DNA from: JAJFUI01 sp963754135
Lineage (GTDB): Bacteria > Planctomycetota > Planctomycetia > Pirellulales > Thermoguttaceae
Assembly (NCBI GenBank): GCA_963754135.1
Contig: CAVWEY010000003.1
Coordinates: 1,116,001-1,180,000, forward strand
Length of the DNA: 64,000 nt
Direction: 5' to 3'
The notes under the pieces were generated by a model. It searched no databases. It saw nothing but the letters and a program-made list of their open reading frames with translations, and was not told the origin of the DNA. Position 1 is the first letter of the stretch, and every line of letters begins with the position of its first letter. Below, piece after piece: positions 35,738 to 44,364 of this stretch. The position numbers and the translations under genes are program-made.

Positions 35738-36260
35738 ATGGCCGAACGGCAGCTCTCCGAATCGTTCGTTCACGCCCTGCTGGACTGTCAGGACGCGCTG
35801 CGGGCCTACGTCACCGCGCTGCGTGATGGACCCCAACGAAGCCGACGACGTGGTCCAGGAGGCCAACGTCGTCCTCTGCCGCCAGGCCGACGAGTTCCCC
35901 ACGATCAACAACTTCACGGCCTGGGCGTGCCGGATCGCTTTCTTCGAGGTCCTTTCCAGCCGCAAACGGCGGCAGCGGGACCGGCTGCTGTTCGACGATG
36001 CGCTCTTGGCGCTGGTGGCGCAGGACCTGCCGCGGTTCGTGGAAGACGTGAGCTTGCGGCAGCGGTGGTTGGACCTCTGCATGGCCGAGTTGCCGGAGGC
36101 CCAGCGGCAACTGATCCTCAAGCGCTACGGTCCCGAGGGGGCGATCAAGATGCTGGCGGCCGAACTGGGCCGGCCCGTCGGCTCCGTGCAACAGTCGCTC
36201 TACCGCATCCGGCAGACGCTCATGGAATGTGTCCGGCAGAAGATGGAGGCGGAGCCATGA
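35738..36260 (+). pseudogene. ECF sigma factor (module B), frameshifted near the 5' end
   Basis: ECF sigma factor paralogous to that at 8153-8686. N-terminus MAERQLSESFVHALLDCQDALRAYVTAL is in one frame, and MDPNEADDVVQEANVVLC, NFTAWACRIAFFEVLSSRKR, LPEAQRQLILKRYGPEGAIKMLA, LGRPVGSVQQSLYRIRQTL in another. Restoring CG at about 35821 (ctgcgcgtg) joins them as TALRVMDPNEADD. Its stop overlaps the FecR gene start (ATGA). Region 2 and region 4 are both intact. Confidence 0.85.
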
Positions 36261-36678
36261 GCGGCCAGTGCGCGCCTTCCGCCGATCGCATGGTGCAGCT
36301 CTTCGCCGCCGAGGCCGACGAGTGGTCGAGCCTTGAGCAGCGGCAGGAGTTGTTGGACCTGCTGCGCCGCGACAGCCAAGCCCGGGCCGTCTACATCGAG
36401 CAGGCGATTCTCCACTCGCTGCTGTCTCAGAAGGCGCGGCGGGGCGAGGGACATCCCTCCTCGCTGCTGGAAATTGTATCCCGAACGCCGGAAGCGGCCG
36501 TTCCGTCCCCCGGTTTCTTGGGTTTTCTGGGCGGAGCGTGGCAGGGTGGGGCCGGCTATTTCTCCCGGCATCCGATGATGCTCGGCTATCTGGTGGCGAC
36601 CGTGTTCTTCGCCGTCGCGGCATCGATCGGCTCGCTGATCTACGTGTCCCACGATTACCAGGTAGCCACGAAGGTCCC

Positions 36679-36703
36679 TAGCCGGGAGCTAATAGCTCCC
36701 GGA
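36679..36703. repeat. Single palindromic arm within the FecR-LamG gene
   Basis: agccgggagctaatagctcccgg is the arm of the inverted repeat at 16243-16323, differing by one base. It is translated in frame as SRELIAPGA. Confidence 0.8.
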
Positions 36704-36999
36704 GCCGGAACTGTTGACTCGCGGCTAGAAGAGCCGAAGTCCGTCGGCCGGATCACCGGCACGGCCGATTGCCAATGGACCGATCCGAAGTCCGCTCCGA
36801 TTGGCCGGGACGTCGCCTTGGGTCAGGCGTGTGCCCTGTCCTCCGGACTGATAGAAATCAGTTACAACAGCGGCGCGAAGGTCATCCTCCAAGGACCATG
36901 CACGTACGAAGTCGAGTCGGCTAACGGCGGCTTCTTGTCGCTGGGAAAGCTGACTGCGCGAGTGGAAAGCGCGAAACCGCCAGCGGCAAATCCTAAATC

Positions 37000-37055
37000 C
37001 CAAACCCCAAATCAACAAATCTCCGATCCTTCGTCCCTCATCCTTCATCCTTCAT
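37000..37055. repeat. Heptamer-like array within the FecR-LamG gene
   Basis: aaatcct/aaatccc/aaacccc and cctcatc/cttcatc/cttcatc units of period 7, read in frame (NPKSQTPNQQ ... LILHPSSL). It sits at the same place of the FecR domain as the array in the other FecR-like gene. Confidence 0.8.
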
Positions 37056-38153
37056 CCTTGTTCTCCGTCCGCACGCCCACCGCGGTGGTGACCGACCTGG
37101 GCACCGAGTTTGGCGTCGAGGTCACGCGGGAGGGCGAAACCAGCGCCTCACGTCTTCCGAGGCGCCGTCCGCGTGGCAACTGCCGGCGGCGAGAACAACG
37201 CGAGTGGGCAACAGGTGTGCCGCGAAGGCGAGGCAGTCCGCGTCGGCGCCGGCGAACCCGTCATCCGTCCGATCGCTCGCGAGAAGAACGCCGCCCCCCC
37301 GGCGTTCGTCCGCGTCATGCCGCCGCCGCAGGCCGTCCGTCAAAGCCAAGCCTACGCCGGACTCGTTTTGTCGCTCGACCCGGCGGTCTACTTCCGCATG
37401 GAGCGGCCCGGCAGCGAGAGAGACCGCTTTGTCGTCTTCGATTCCGCTCCCGCCGGCCACCACGGCAAACTCCGCTTGGGCGACAAGTCCGGCTCGCCCT
37501 ACCTGCCGGGCCGGTTCGGCGACGCGCTTTTCCTTCGCGGACCGCTGGTGGGCGACGGCGTGATCGTACACGACTATCCCAAGACCACCAACGACCGGCT
37601 GACCGTTGCCGCCTGGGTGATGGCGGCCGGCCGGCCACAGTGGGCGATGATCGCCAGCAACTGGGGAATGCCCGACGAGAAAAGCGAGAACACCGGCCAG
37701 TTCCAGCTTGGCCTCCAAGACGAGGGGGACCTGGTGGCTTGCGTGACGCAACGGGACGGCCGGCGGGTGGAAATCCGCGAGGGCCAGGGCGAGTTGGAGC
37801 GGTTCCCCTTGCACGTCTGGCAGCACGTGGCGCTGGTGGCCGATGGGACCGCCTTGCACCTATACCGAAATGGCAAGGAAGTGGCTTCCTGCCCCTGCGC
37901 CGGCGTCCTGCCCCGGCCGCCCGTAGCCGCCTTGGGCGTCGGCTGCCGGACGAACCACGCGGGCACGGACGCCGAGTCGAGCGGGTCTCACTACTGCTGG
38001 TTTTGGGACGGCTCGATCGACGAGTTGGCCATTTTCAACCAGGCCCTTTCGGCCGAGACCATCGGGCAACTCTACCTCGGCAAGCCGCCGGAGCAAAACG
38101 CCGACAACGATACTCACGACAAAGACGGCACACGGCGCGTGCCTGCTGCGAAC

Positions 38154-38183
38154 AAAGGAGATGATCCCATGAACGGTCCATAA
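38154..38183 (+). promoter_or_regulatory. Shine-Dalgarno plus mini-ORF MNGP upstream of PEP-CTERM gene (copy 1)
   Basis: AAAGGAG precedes ATG AAC GGT CCA TAA at 38169-38183. The same arrangement with the same four codons is at 39667-39695. It ends the FecR-LamG frame. Confidence 0.55.
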
Positions 38184-38355
38184 GATGACACAAAGCCAGA
38201 ACCCGTGAAACCCGATTGGCCCGCGCCTGCCGTTTGAGTCGGCCGGGCAAACCAAGAGGAGCCGGTCGCAGGATGCAGCTTCCAGGATGGTTATCGTGCG
38301 TTGGCGTATCGTTTTTTCAGTTTCGAGACTCTCACAACTTCTGAGGAGATTTGTC

Positions 38356-39609
38356 ATGTTTGCACGTAATGTTCTTTTGGCGGCCTTGGCGACCGGACTT
38401 CTTCTGGTGGCCGGTATGGCCCAAGCGTCAACAGAGGACGATTTCATTGGCAGTTCCCCCGGCGATTACAACACCGCCGGCAACTGGTCCGCGGGGGTGC
38501 CCGCAGGGGGCTACAAGGGCTACATCTACGGTAGCAGCGTCGTCACGCTGTCGAGCCCCGTCGGCCCCACAGCGGATGCTTTGGACATCTCCGCCGGCGG
38601 GAGCAGTGACAATTGCCAGCTTCAGATATTGGCCGGCGCCTCGCTTTCGGTGGGGCTGCTGGATGCGGGCTTTTGGTATGGGACGGGTACCGTCACGCAA
38701 ACCGGCGGCACGGTGAACGTCACAGGCGCAAGTGGCCGCGTATTCACCTTAGGCGACAACGGCACCGGCACCGGCAGCTACACCATAAGCGGCGGCACGT
38801 GTAACGTCACCAACGGCGACTTTTACCTCAGCTACGGGGCTAGTTCCTCCGGTAGTCTGTACGTCCAGGGCACTGGCGCACTCTCGGTGGCGGGCGACAC
38901 ACTCGTGGGCTACGCCAATACGGGCCTCGTCACGCAAACCGGTGGCACGGTGACGTTCCCGCATGTCTACCTCGGGTACAACAACGGGGTGACGGGGACG
39001 TACAACCTCTCCGGTGGCACGCTCATCACCAATGGCGTCTTCGGCATAAACGGCGTCATGACCTTCAACTTCAACGGCGGCACCCTCGAGCCCTACAGTA
39101 CCCCTAACAGCGAGTGGTTCGAGGTCTTCGGGTCCGGTAGCGCTAACATCTACGTCAAGGAGGGCGGCGCCTTCATCAACACCGCAGGCCAGAGCACGGC
39201 CATCGGCTACCCCTTGCAGCACGGCGGCGTTGGCACCGATGGCGGCCTGACCAAACTCGGCGCCGGCACGCTGACCCTCGAGGTCGCCAGCACCTACACG
39301 GGCAACACGACGGTCAGCGGCGGCACGCTCAGCCTCGGCTACGCCGATCTCGCCGCCGCCAGCAACGTCTCGATCGCCTCCGGCGCCGTGCTGAACCTTA
39401 CCTACGGAGGGACCGACACCATCCACGCCCTGTACCTGAACGGCGTCCAGCAGGCGCCGGGCACGTACAACGCGGGCGACTCCCTTGGCTACATCACCGG
39501 CTCGGGGAGCCTCTTGGTGACGGCCCCCATTCCCGAGCCAGGCACGCTGTCGCTCTTGGCCGCGGGCTTGATCGGTCTGCTCTGCTACGCATGGAGGAAG
39601 CGGAGATAG
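38356..39609 (+). CDS. PEP-CTERM protein with autotransporter-like repeats (module B)
   Basis: A 417-residue exported protein: signal peptide NVLLAALATGLLLVAGMAQA, a long beta-helix of G/T/N/S-rich repeats (TQTGGTVNVTGASGRVFTLG, GGTLITNG, LTKLGAGTLTLEVASTYTGN, NVSIASGAVL) typical of autotransporter-associated PATR repeats, then tail IPEPGTLSLLAAGLIGLL and AWRKRR. It is expected to be exported and sorted by exosortase. ATG 38356 follows GAGGAGA at good distance; an upstream in-frame ATG (38287, MVIVRW) begins in the conserved block shared with 39725. Confidence 0.9.
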   Translation: MFARNVLLAALATGLLLVAGMAQASTEDDFIGSSPGDYNTAGNWSAGVPAGGYKGYIYGSSVVTLSSPVGPTADALDISAGGSSDNCQLQILAGASLSVGLLDAGFWYGTGTVTQTGGTVNVTGASGRVFTLGDNGTGTGSYTISGGTCNVTNGDFYLSYGASSSGSLYVQGTGALSVAGDTLVGYANTGLVTQTGGTVTFPHVYLGYNNGVTGTYNLSGGTLITNGVFGINGVMTFNFNGGTLEPYSTPNSEWFEVFGSGSANIYVKEGGAFINTAGQSTAIGYPLQHGGVGTDGGLTKLGAGTLTLEVASTYTGNTTVSGGTLSLGYADLAAASNVSIASGAVLNLTYGGTDTIHALYLNGVQQAPGTYNAGDSLGYITGSGSLLVTAPIPEPGTLSLLAAGLIGLLCYAWRKRR

Positions 39610-39666
39610 ACTTGTGATTTGCACCGTTGGGGCGGCGGTTGGACCGCCGTCCCGACCTTTGCACTT

Positions 39667-39695
39667 AAGGAGGCAATCCCATGAACGGTCCGTAA
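39667..39695 (+). promoter_or_regulatory. Shine-Dalgarno plus mini-ORF MNGP upstream of PEP-CTERM gene (copy 2)
   Basis: AAGGAGG precedes ATG AAC GGT CCG TAA at 39681-39695. It lies 70 bp after the first PEP-CTERM gene and about 100 bp before the next start. aggatggttatcgtg with gttg a few bases later follows in both copies (38284, 39721). Confidence 0.6.
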
Positions 39696-39793
39696 CCAAC
39701 TTATGTCAGAGAACCGGAAATAGGATGGTTATCGTGTGTTGCGTGTGTTTTACCATGTTCAGTGTGAGTTTTCAGATTAAGAAGGACCTAGCC

Positions 39794-40608
39794 ATGAAGT
39801 CTCGTATGATCTCTGTTTTCGTTGTTGCCCTCTCGACAGTGGCCGTGCTGATGGGCACGGCAGGCCTCGCACAGGCCAATTTGATCCTAAATGGAAGCTT
39901 CGAGACCGCTACCTCGCACCCGAGCAGCGGCAGCCAGAATGGCCTTGGCCACTGGAAATCCGAGCTCGCAGCTTACCAATTGGAGCCTTACTCGCAGCGG
40001 CGGCCGGTTTGCCTGGTACGCCAGCTCGGGCTGGCAGGGCGCGCCGGACAGCGGGAGTCCGACGTACAACGCGCAAGACGGAACCTACTTCTTAAACGTG
40101 AGCGAGGACTTAGGGGGCAGTAGTCCCGAGTTCAGTAGCTCGCTGACGGCCTATCAGAGCTTCTCGGTGACCGGCGGAGCGACCTACGGCGTTAGTTTCT
40201 ATGAAATGGCCCGCGAAGCGTCCGGGACCAACAATAACCTGGGCTTGGCCGCGTACCTTTTGGCGGGCACGCCCAGCAGTTCGTACCCGCCGACCCCAAC
40301 CGGCGCGACGACCATGACCGGCGCTGGTATCGACGGGGACCTTCTCCGGGTCTGGCACGTCGCAGTTGACGCTCTTGACGGACGTAGACAACCATTCCTG
40401 GACGAAGTACGAGTTCACGTTCACGCCGTCGGCCACAGGCACGGTGACGCTGGATTTCCAAGGCTATCAGGCTGGCACCCAGAACGACAACAATGGGGCA
40501 CTGCTCGACAACGTGAGCGCCAACCAAGTTCCCGAGCCAGGCGCCCTGGCGTTGTTGGTGGCCGGCTTGACCGGTCTGCTCTGCTACGCGTGGAGGAGGC
40601 GGAAGTAG
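39794..40608 (+). pseudogene. PEP-CTERM protein, two frameshifts (module B)
   Basis: Signal peptide VVALSTVAVLMGTAGLAQA, then NLILNGSFETA (typical start of DUF642-like sugar-binding domains), QLTNWSLTRSGGRFAWYASS, AQDGTYFLNVSEDLGG, SFSVTGGATYGVSFYEMA, TKYEFTFTPSATGTVTLDFQ, and tail VPEPGALALLVAGLTGLL with AWRRRK. The frame breaks at about 39967 and 40361; each is repaired by restoring CGCG (ctcgcgcag and gtcgcgcag). The fold resembles a carbohydrate-binding module. Start ATG 39794 follows AAGGAC. Confidence 0.85.
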
Positions 40609-40612
40609 CACA

Positions 40613-40650
40613 ATTTGGGATTTGTTGATTTAGGATTTGGCGCACTCCGG
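40613..40650. repeat. Heptamer-like repeats (ATTTGGG type)
   Basis: aatttggg, atttgtt, atttagg, atttggc repeats at period about 7, immediately after the PEP-CTERM gene. Confidence 0.5.
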
Positions 40651-40764
40651 CGTCGTCGCGGGGTTGTTCCGCGACGGCGCCTGGAGCCTTTTCCGGCATG
40701 GCGCCGGAGCATGAGCAAGAAGTGCATGTGGAACTCTGCGACCAGAGAACCGCGGATGCGAAAA

Positions 40765-41145
40765 TCACAGCCGCAGTGCAAGGCGGGCCGCGGCGCAGAA
40801 GCGCCGGCAGCGGACCACGGCGTCTTTCGCCTCCGTACGGTCCGCCGATTCACCCGGATAACGGGACGCCACCGCGTACGCCGAGAGGTGAGCCAGGTCG
40901 GCGCGATGGGCCTCCCAGAGCGGTTCGATTGGCAGAACTTGGTCGAGGAGGGCCGTCAGGCTGTGAATCTTCGCGAAACGGACGCCGGCTTGCGCCAGAC
41001 GGGCCTTCAGGTACTTCTCGGCGCATTGCTGGGCGTGAAAACAGACGGCATCGAAGCAAGGCGACTTCCTTCGCCGCAACTCGCCCTCCATCACGCCGAA
41101 GTCCCCTTCGGCCTTCTTAACCCATTCGCCCACGATCGGCTTCAT
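40765..41145 (-). CDS. HEPN-domain protein, partner of MNT nucleotidyltransferase
   Basis: A 126-residue helical protein of the HEPN family. EGDFGVMEGELRRRKSPCFD, CFHAQQCAEKYLKARLA, and the RNase motif R-x4-H in RFAKIHSLTALLDQV, with ALSAYAVASRYPG-like later segment. In MNT-HEPN systems the HEPN protein is the toxic RNase and the MNT the antitoxin. It overlaps the MNT gene by 29 bp and runs against the surrounding module B genes. Confidence 0.85.
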   Translation of the reverse strand: MKPIVGEWVKKAEGDFGVMEGELRRRKSPCFDAVCFHAQQCAEKYLKARLAQAGVRFAKIHSLTALLDQVLPIEPLWEAHRADLAHLSAYAVASRYPGESADRTEAKDAVVRCRRFCAAARLALRL

Positions 41146-41455
41146 AAATGACTATTCCATTTTCCACCACGTCCTGCATGAAGCAGTCGCCCATGGCGAT
41201 CCGCCGTCGCACGGCTTGCGGCGTGCGCACCAAAACGTCAATCGCAAACGGCGGGGCAACGCTCATCAAGACCTCGGCAGCCTTTCGAGCGGGCCTGCCG
41301 CGGAAGGGTATGATCACCAGCAGGTCCACGTCGGAGTCGCGATGCGCGGTCCCCTTGGCATGCGAGCCGAAGAGTATCACCCGCTGCGCGTGGAATCGCC
41401 CGCCGATCTCCCGAGCCAGAGCCCGAATTGCCTGCATCGTTGCCATGATCGCCAA
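41117..41455 (-). CDS. MNT minimal nucleotidyltransferase, antitoxin of HEPN pair
   Basis: A 112-residue nucleotidyltransferase: GSHAKGTAHRDSDVDLLV is the G-S ... D-x-D active-site motif. MNT antitoxins of this kind AMPylate and so neutralise the HEPN toxin. Several ATGs near the start are possible (41455, 41446). The gene precedes HEPN in the direction of transcription. Confidence 0.85.
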   Translation of the reverse strand: MAIMATMQAIRALAREIGGRFHAQRVILFGSHAKGTAHRDSDVDLLVIIPFRGRPARKAAEVLMSVAPPFAIDVLVRTPQAVRRRIAMGDCFMQDVVENGIVIYEADRGRMG

Positions 41456-41558
41456 CCGTCACCCAGCGGCGCTGTCCCGCCGTGTACCCTTATGTCTGAA
41501 GTATACACCGGGCGGCCAGCGGCGCGAAGCACGGCCTTTCATTTCACCCACCCCCCCC

Positions 41559-42530
41559 ATGACGCAGGGCTTTACTCTAGTGGAACTCCTCGTGGTAATT
41601 ACGATCATCGGCATTCTGATCGCGCTGTTGTTGCCGGCGGTGCAGGCGGCGCGGGAGGCCGCCCGGCAGGTGCAGTGCCGCAACAACCTCAAGCAGCTCT
41701 CGCTGGGCATGTTGAACTTTGAACAGTTGAACGGCCATCTTCCCTCCTGCGGCTGGGGCATTGACTGGACCGGCGACCCCGACCGCGGCGCCGGCGTGGA
41801 ACAGCCCGGCGGCTGGTTCTTTTCCATCCTGCCGCACATCGAGCAGTTGACGCTTTACCAACTCGCCAGCGACGGCGATGCGAACGACTGGACTCCAAAG
41901 CAACTTGCCGGAGCCGCGCAGATGATTCAGACGCCGCTGGCGGTCATGAATTGCCCCACGCGGCGTTCGGCGGTATTGTACAGCGGCGGCAACGGCAGCT
42001 TGTTGCTCGGCACGAATCCCGTCAGCCAGATGGCCCGCGGCGATTACGCGGTATGCACCGGCGATCAGACGTTCGGAGAGAACGCCGGCCCCAGGAGCCT
42101 CTCGGCTGCGGCAACCATGACGCAGAACAACTCCTGGCCAGACATGTCCGCGGCCACGGGCATTTCCTTCCAGCGGAGCAGCGTCACGATGGCAATGATT
42201 ACCGACGGCACGACCAACACGTACATGCTGGGCGAGAAATACCTCACGCCGGACAACTACTTCACCGGCGCGGACTACGGAGACAACGAAGACATGTACG
42301 ACAGCTACAACGTCGATCTCACCCGCGAGACCAATCTCAACTATACGCCGATGCAGGACCAGGCAGGTTTTTCGGACTGCTTTCGCTTCGGCAGCGCCCA
42401 CGCCAACGGCTTTTACATGTCTTTTTGCGACGGCTCGGTGCAAATGATGAGCTACACGATCGACGCGGAGACTCACCGCCGACTGGGCAACCGCGAGGAC
42501 GGCTTGCCGATCGACGGCAATAAACTGTAG
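41559..42530 (+). CDS. DUF1559 prepilin-type protein (module B)
   Basis: A 323-residue paralogue of the gene at 4079. The start here is abnormally close to the prepilin motif: MTQG followed by FTLVELLVVITIIGILIALL, so only four residues precede the cleavage site, where paralogues have about 16; upstream is a C8 run at 41551-41558. Then AAREAARQVQCRNNLKQLSL and the end FRFGSAHANGFYMSFCDGSV. Function in module B is as for the first copy. There is no clear Shine-Dalgarno sequence; the real N-terminus may have been lost by an error in the C run. Confidence 0.85.
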   Translation: MTQGFTLVELLVVITIIGILIALLLPAVQAAREAARQVQCRNNLKQLSLGMLNFEQLNGHLPSCGWGIDWTGDPDRGAGVEQPGGWFFSILPHIEQLTLYQLASDGDANDWTPKQLAGAAQMIQTPLAVMNCPTRRSAVLYSGGNGSLLLGTNPVSQMARGDYAVCTGDQTFGENAGPRSLSAAATMTQNNSWPDMSAATGISFQRSSVTMAMITDGTTNTYMLGEKYLTPDNYFTGADYGDNEDMYDSYNVDLTRETNLNYTPMQDQAGFSDCFRFGSAHANGFYMSFCDGSVQMMSYTIDAETHRRLGNREDGLPIDGNKL

Positions 42531-42541
42531 AATGATCTGCC

Positions 42542-43942
42542 GTGTCGTGCCCAAGCTTGAATAGCCGCCGTGAATTCATCCGTTCAACGGCTGTGCTGGC
42601 GGCCGCCGGCGCGGCGACGCCGTATTGGTTCCTGGGAGCGGACGCACGAGCGGAAAAGACCTCGGCGAAGAACGACCGCCCCAACGTCGGGCTCGTGGGC
42701 GTCGGCGGGCGCGGAGGAAACGACGCCAAGTGGGCCGCCAAGTTCGGCGAAATTGCCGCCGTCTGCGACGCGGACCTGCGCCACGCCGAACAGGCCAAGG
42801 CGGCCTTCGGCGGCCGACCGGCCATCTATCAAGACTACCGACGCTTGCTCGACCGCAAGGATGTGGACGCAATCGTCAACGGCACGCCCGACCATTGGCA
42901 CACGGCCGTCAACGTCGCCGCCTGTCGGGCGGGCAAGGACGTGTACGCCGAGAAACCGCTGACGCTGACCATCGAGGAGGGGAAACTGCTTTGCAAGGTC
43001 GTGGAGGAGACCGGCCGGATCGTGCAGGTCGGCACCCAGCAGCGGAGCGAGCGGTGCTTCCAGACGGCCGTCGAGCTGGTCCGCAACGGACGGATCGGCA
43101 GGCTGAAACAGGTCTGGGTGGCGGTGCCGAACTACAGCACCACGGGCGGGCCGTTTCCCGCGCAGAAGCCGCCGGCCGAATTGAACTGGGACCTCTACCA
43201 GGGCCAGGCCCCGGCGCACGACTACTGCCGGCAGCGGACCCACGGCACGTTCCGGTGGTGGTATGAATATGCCGGCGGGATCGTCACCGATTGGGGCAAC
43301 CATCACGTTGACGTCGCCCACTGGGGCATGGACTGCGAGTTGACCGGCCCAACGTCGGTCGATGCCCGCGGACTGTTTCCCAACCCGCCGAATCCCGGCT
43401 CCTACAACACGCCGGACCGATTCTTCTGCCGCATGGCATATCCGAACGGGGTCGAGTTGCTGTATTTCTCGTCGCTGCGGGACCGGCAACTCTACGGCGA
43501 GGTTGGGAAACATGCCCGGAGCACGCCCGAACAACTCGAATGGATGTTTGGCAAGGGAGCGCCGGAGGAGATCAAGTCGTTCGAGCGGAACGGGATCATG
43601 TTCATCGGCGATCGGGGGCGCGTGTTCGTCAACCGCGGCGGAGTGTACGGTGCCGCAGCCGAAGAGTTGAAAGGCAATCCGTTGCCGTCAGACGCCTGGC
43701 GGGCGTATCGCAACGCCGATCACATGGCCGACTTCTTCGAGTGTGTCAAGACCCGCAAACAGCCGTGTGCCACTGTGCAAATCGAGCATCGCAGCGTCAC
43801 GGCTTGCCATTTGACGAATATCTCGCTGCGGCTGAAGCGGAAGATCGCCTGGGACCCGGCCAGGCAGCAGATCATCGGCGACGCCGAGGCCAAGGCGTGG
43901 CAGGAACGCCGGCAGCGAAAACCCTATCTCGTTGGCGGATAG
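42542..43942 (+). CDS. Gfo/Idh/MocA-type oxidoreductase with Tat signal
   Basis: A 466-residue secreted NAD(P)-dependent sugar oxidoreductase. Twin-arginine signal SRREFIRSTAVLAAAG at residues about 8-24, then the nucleotide-binding fold VGLVGVGGRGGNDAKWAAKF, the Gfo/Idh region KDVYAEKPLTLTIEEGKLL with EKP, and the C-terminal substrate domain with WGNHHVDVAHWGMD. The start is GTG 42542. Such proteins in planctomycetes often act in carbohydrate degradation; the gene ends the second extracytoplasmic module. Confidence 0.9.
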   Translation: MSCPSLNSRREFIRSTAVLAAAGAATPYWFLGADARAEKTSAKNDRPNVGLVGVGGRGGNDAKWAAKFGEIAAVCDADLRHAEQAKAAFGGRPAIYQDYRRLLDRKDVDAIVNGTPDHWHTAVNVAACRAGKDVYAEKPLTLTIEEGKLLCKVVEETGRIVQVGTQQRSERCFQTAVELVRNGRIGRLKQVWVAVPNYSTTGGPFPAQKPPAELNWDLYQGQAPAHDYCRQRTHGTFRWWYEYAGGIVTDWGNHHVDVAHWGMDCELTGPTSVDARGLFPNPPNPGSYNTPDRFFCRMAYPNGVELLYFSSLRDRQLYGEVGKHARSTPEQLEWMFGKGAPEEIKSFERNGIMFIGDRGRVFVNRGGVYGAAAEELKGNPLPSDAWRAYRNADHMADFFECVKTRKQPCATVQIEHRSVTACHLTNISLRLKRKIAWDPARQQIIGDAEAKAWQERRQRKPYLVGG

Positions 43943-43975
43943 AGCAGGAAGGCCAAGGTGAGAGAGCTCCCGCAG

Positions 43976-44022
43976 CTCCCGTCCCGGCTGCACAGGCAGG
44001 CGAGACGCCTGCGCACAAGCCA
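43976..44022. repeat. Intergenic copy of the gcaggcgagacgcctgc repeat
   Basis: gtcccggctgcacaggcagg and cgagacgcctgcgcacaag match the palindromic insert in the M32 peptidase gene (56144-56222) with two differences, and the first arm of the dnaX insert (45549-45631). Confidence 0.75.
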
Positions 44023-44124
44023 TTCTTGGACGCCCGCCAAGATTCGTTTGCCGCGGACTCGATGCAGCGCCCCCCTTTGACGATCCACCGCTGATCGCAT
44101 ACAAATAGGGGTTCAGGCCGACCT

Positions 44125-44244
44125 GCCGCGGCCTCCGATGAGGGGTCCCCGCAATGGGGGCCTGCGAACCTGGTCAGGGACGAAAGTCAGCAGCCATAAG
44201 CGGTCACCTCCAGGTGCGAGGGACCTCTCATCGGGGGCCGGGGC
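44125..44244 (+). ncRNA. ffs: Signal recognition particle RNA (bacterial SRP RNA)
   Basis: The conserved SRP RNA core is visible: GAACCTGGTCAGG, GACGAAAGTCAGCAGCC and CAGGTGCGAGGGACC, enclosing the tetraloop and asymmetric loop. The ends pair (GCGGCCTCCGATGAGGGGTC at the 5' side with GACCTCTCATCGGGGGCCG at the 3' side). It directs membrane proteins co-translationally through Ffh. It lies just before dnaX, a frequent arrangement. Confidence 0.9.
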
Positions 44245-44252
44245 GCAGTGCA

Positions 44253-44352
44253 TTCGTTTAACCCGGAGCCAACGGCGACGGCGGATATCCGGTCGCCGCT
44301 GGCTAGGGGTTAAACGAATCCGCCGTCGCCGTTGGCTCCGGGTTAAACGAAT
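44253..44352. repeat. Palindromic repeat between SRP RNA and dnaX
   Basis: tcgtttaacccggagccaac ... gtcgccgttggctccgggtt inverted arms with ggttaaacgaat copies. The first 28 bases are identical to the start of the FecR-like gene at 8120-8147. Confidence 0.85.
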
Positions 44353-44364
44353 CTGCAATCTTCC

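Larger units (their letters stand above)
36257..38183 (+). pseudogene. FecR-LamG membrane regulator (module B), single frameshift
   Basis: Paralogue of the FecR-like gene at 6458-8153. Cytoplasmic part (LFAAEADEWSSLEQRQELLDLL), one transmembrane helix (MMLGYLVATVFFAVAASIGS), the FecR domain (ALSSGLIEISYNSGAKVILQ, TDLGTEFGVEV) and a C-terminal laminin-G-type domain (FRMERPG through SIDELAIFNQALSAETIGQLY) that would bind glycans. The frame breaks at about 37150; restoring CGCG in tcacgtctt gives SRVFRGAVRV. Two inserts are seen: SRELIAPGAGT (36679-36703) and the period-7 array at 37000-37055. The carboxyl end MNGP coincides with the mini-ORF at 38169. Confidence 0.8.

Noticed and set aside
38284..38320. 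Sigma-54 promoter in the conserved block before PEP-CTERM genes
   Set aside because: The block aggatggttatcgtg...gttg has GG and GC spaced 12 bp instead of the required 10.
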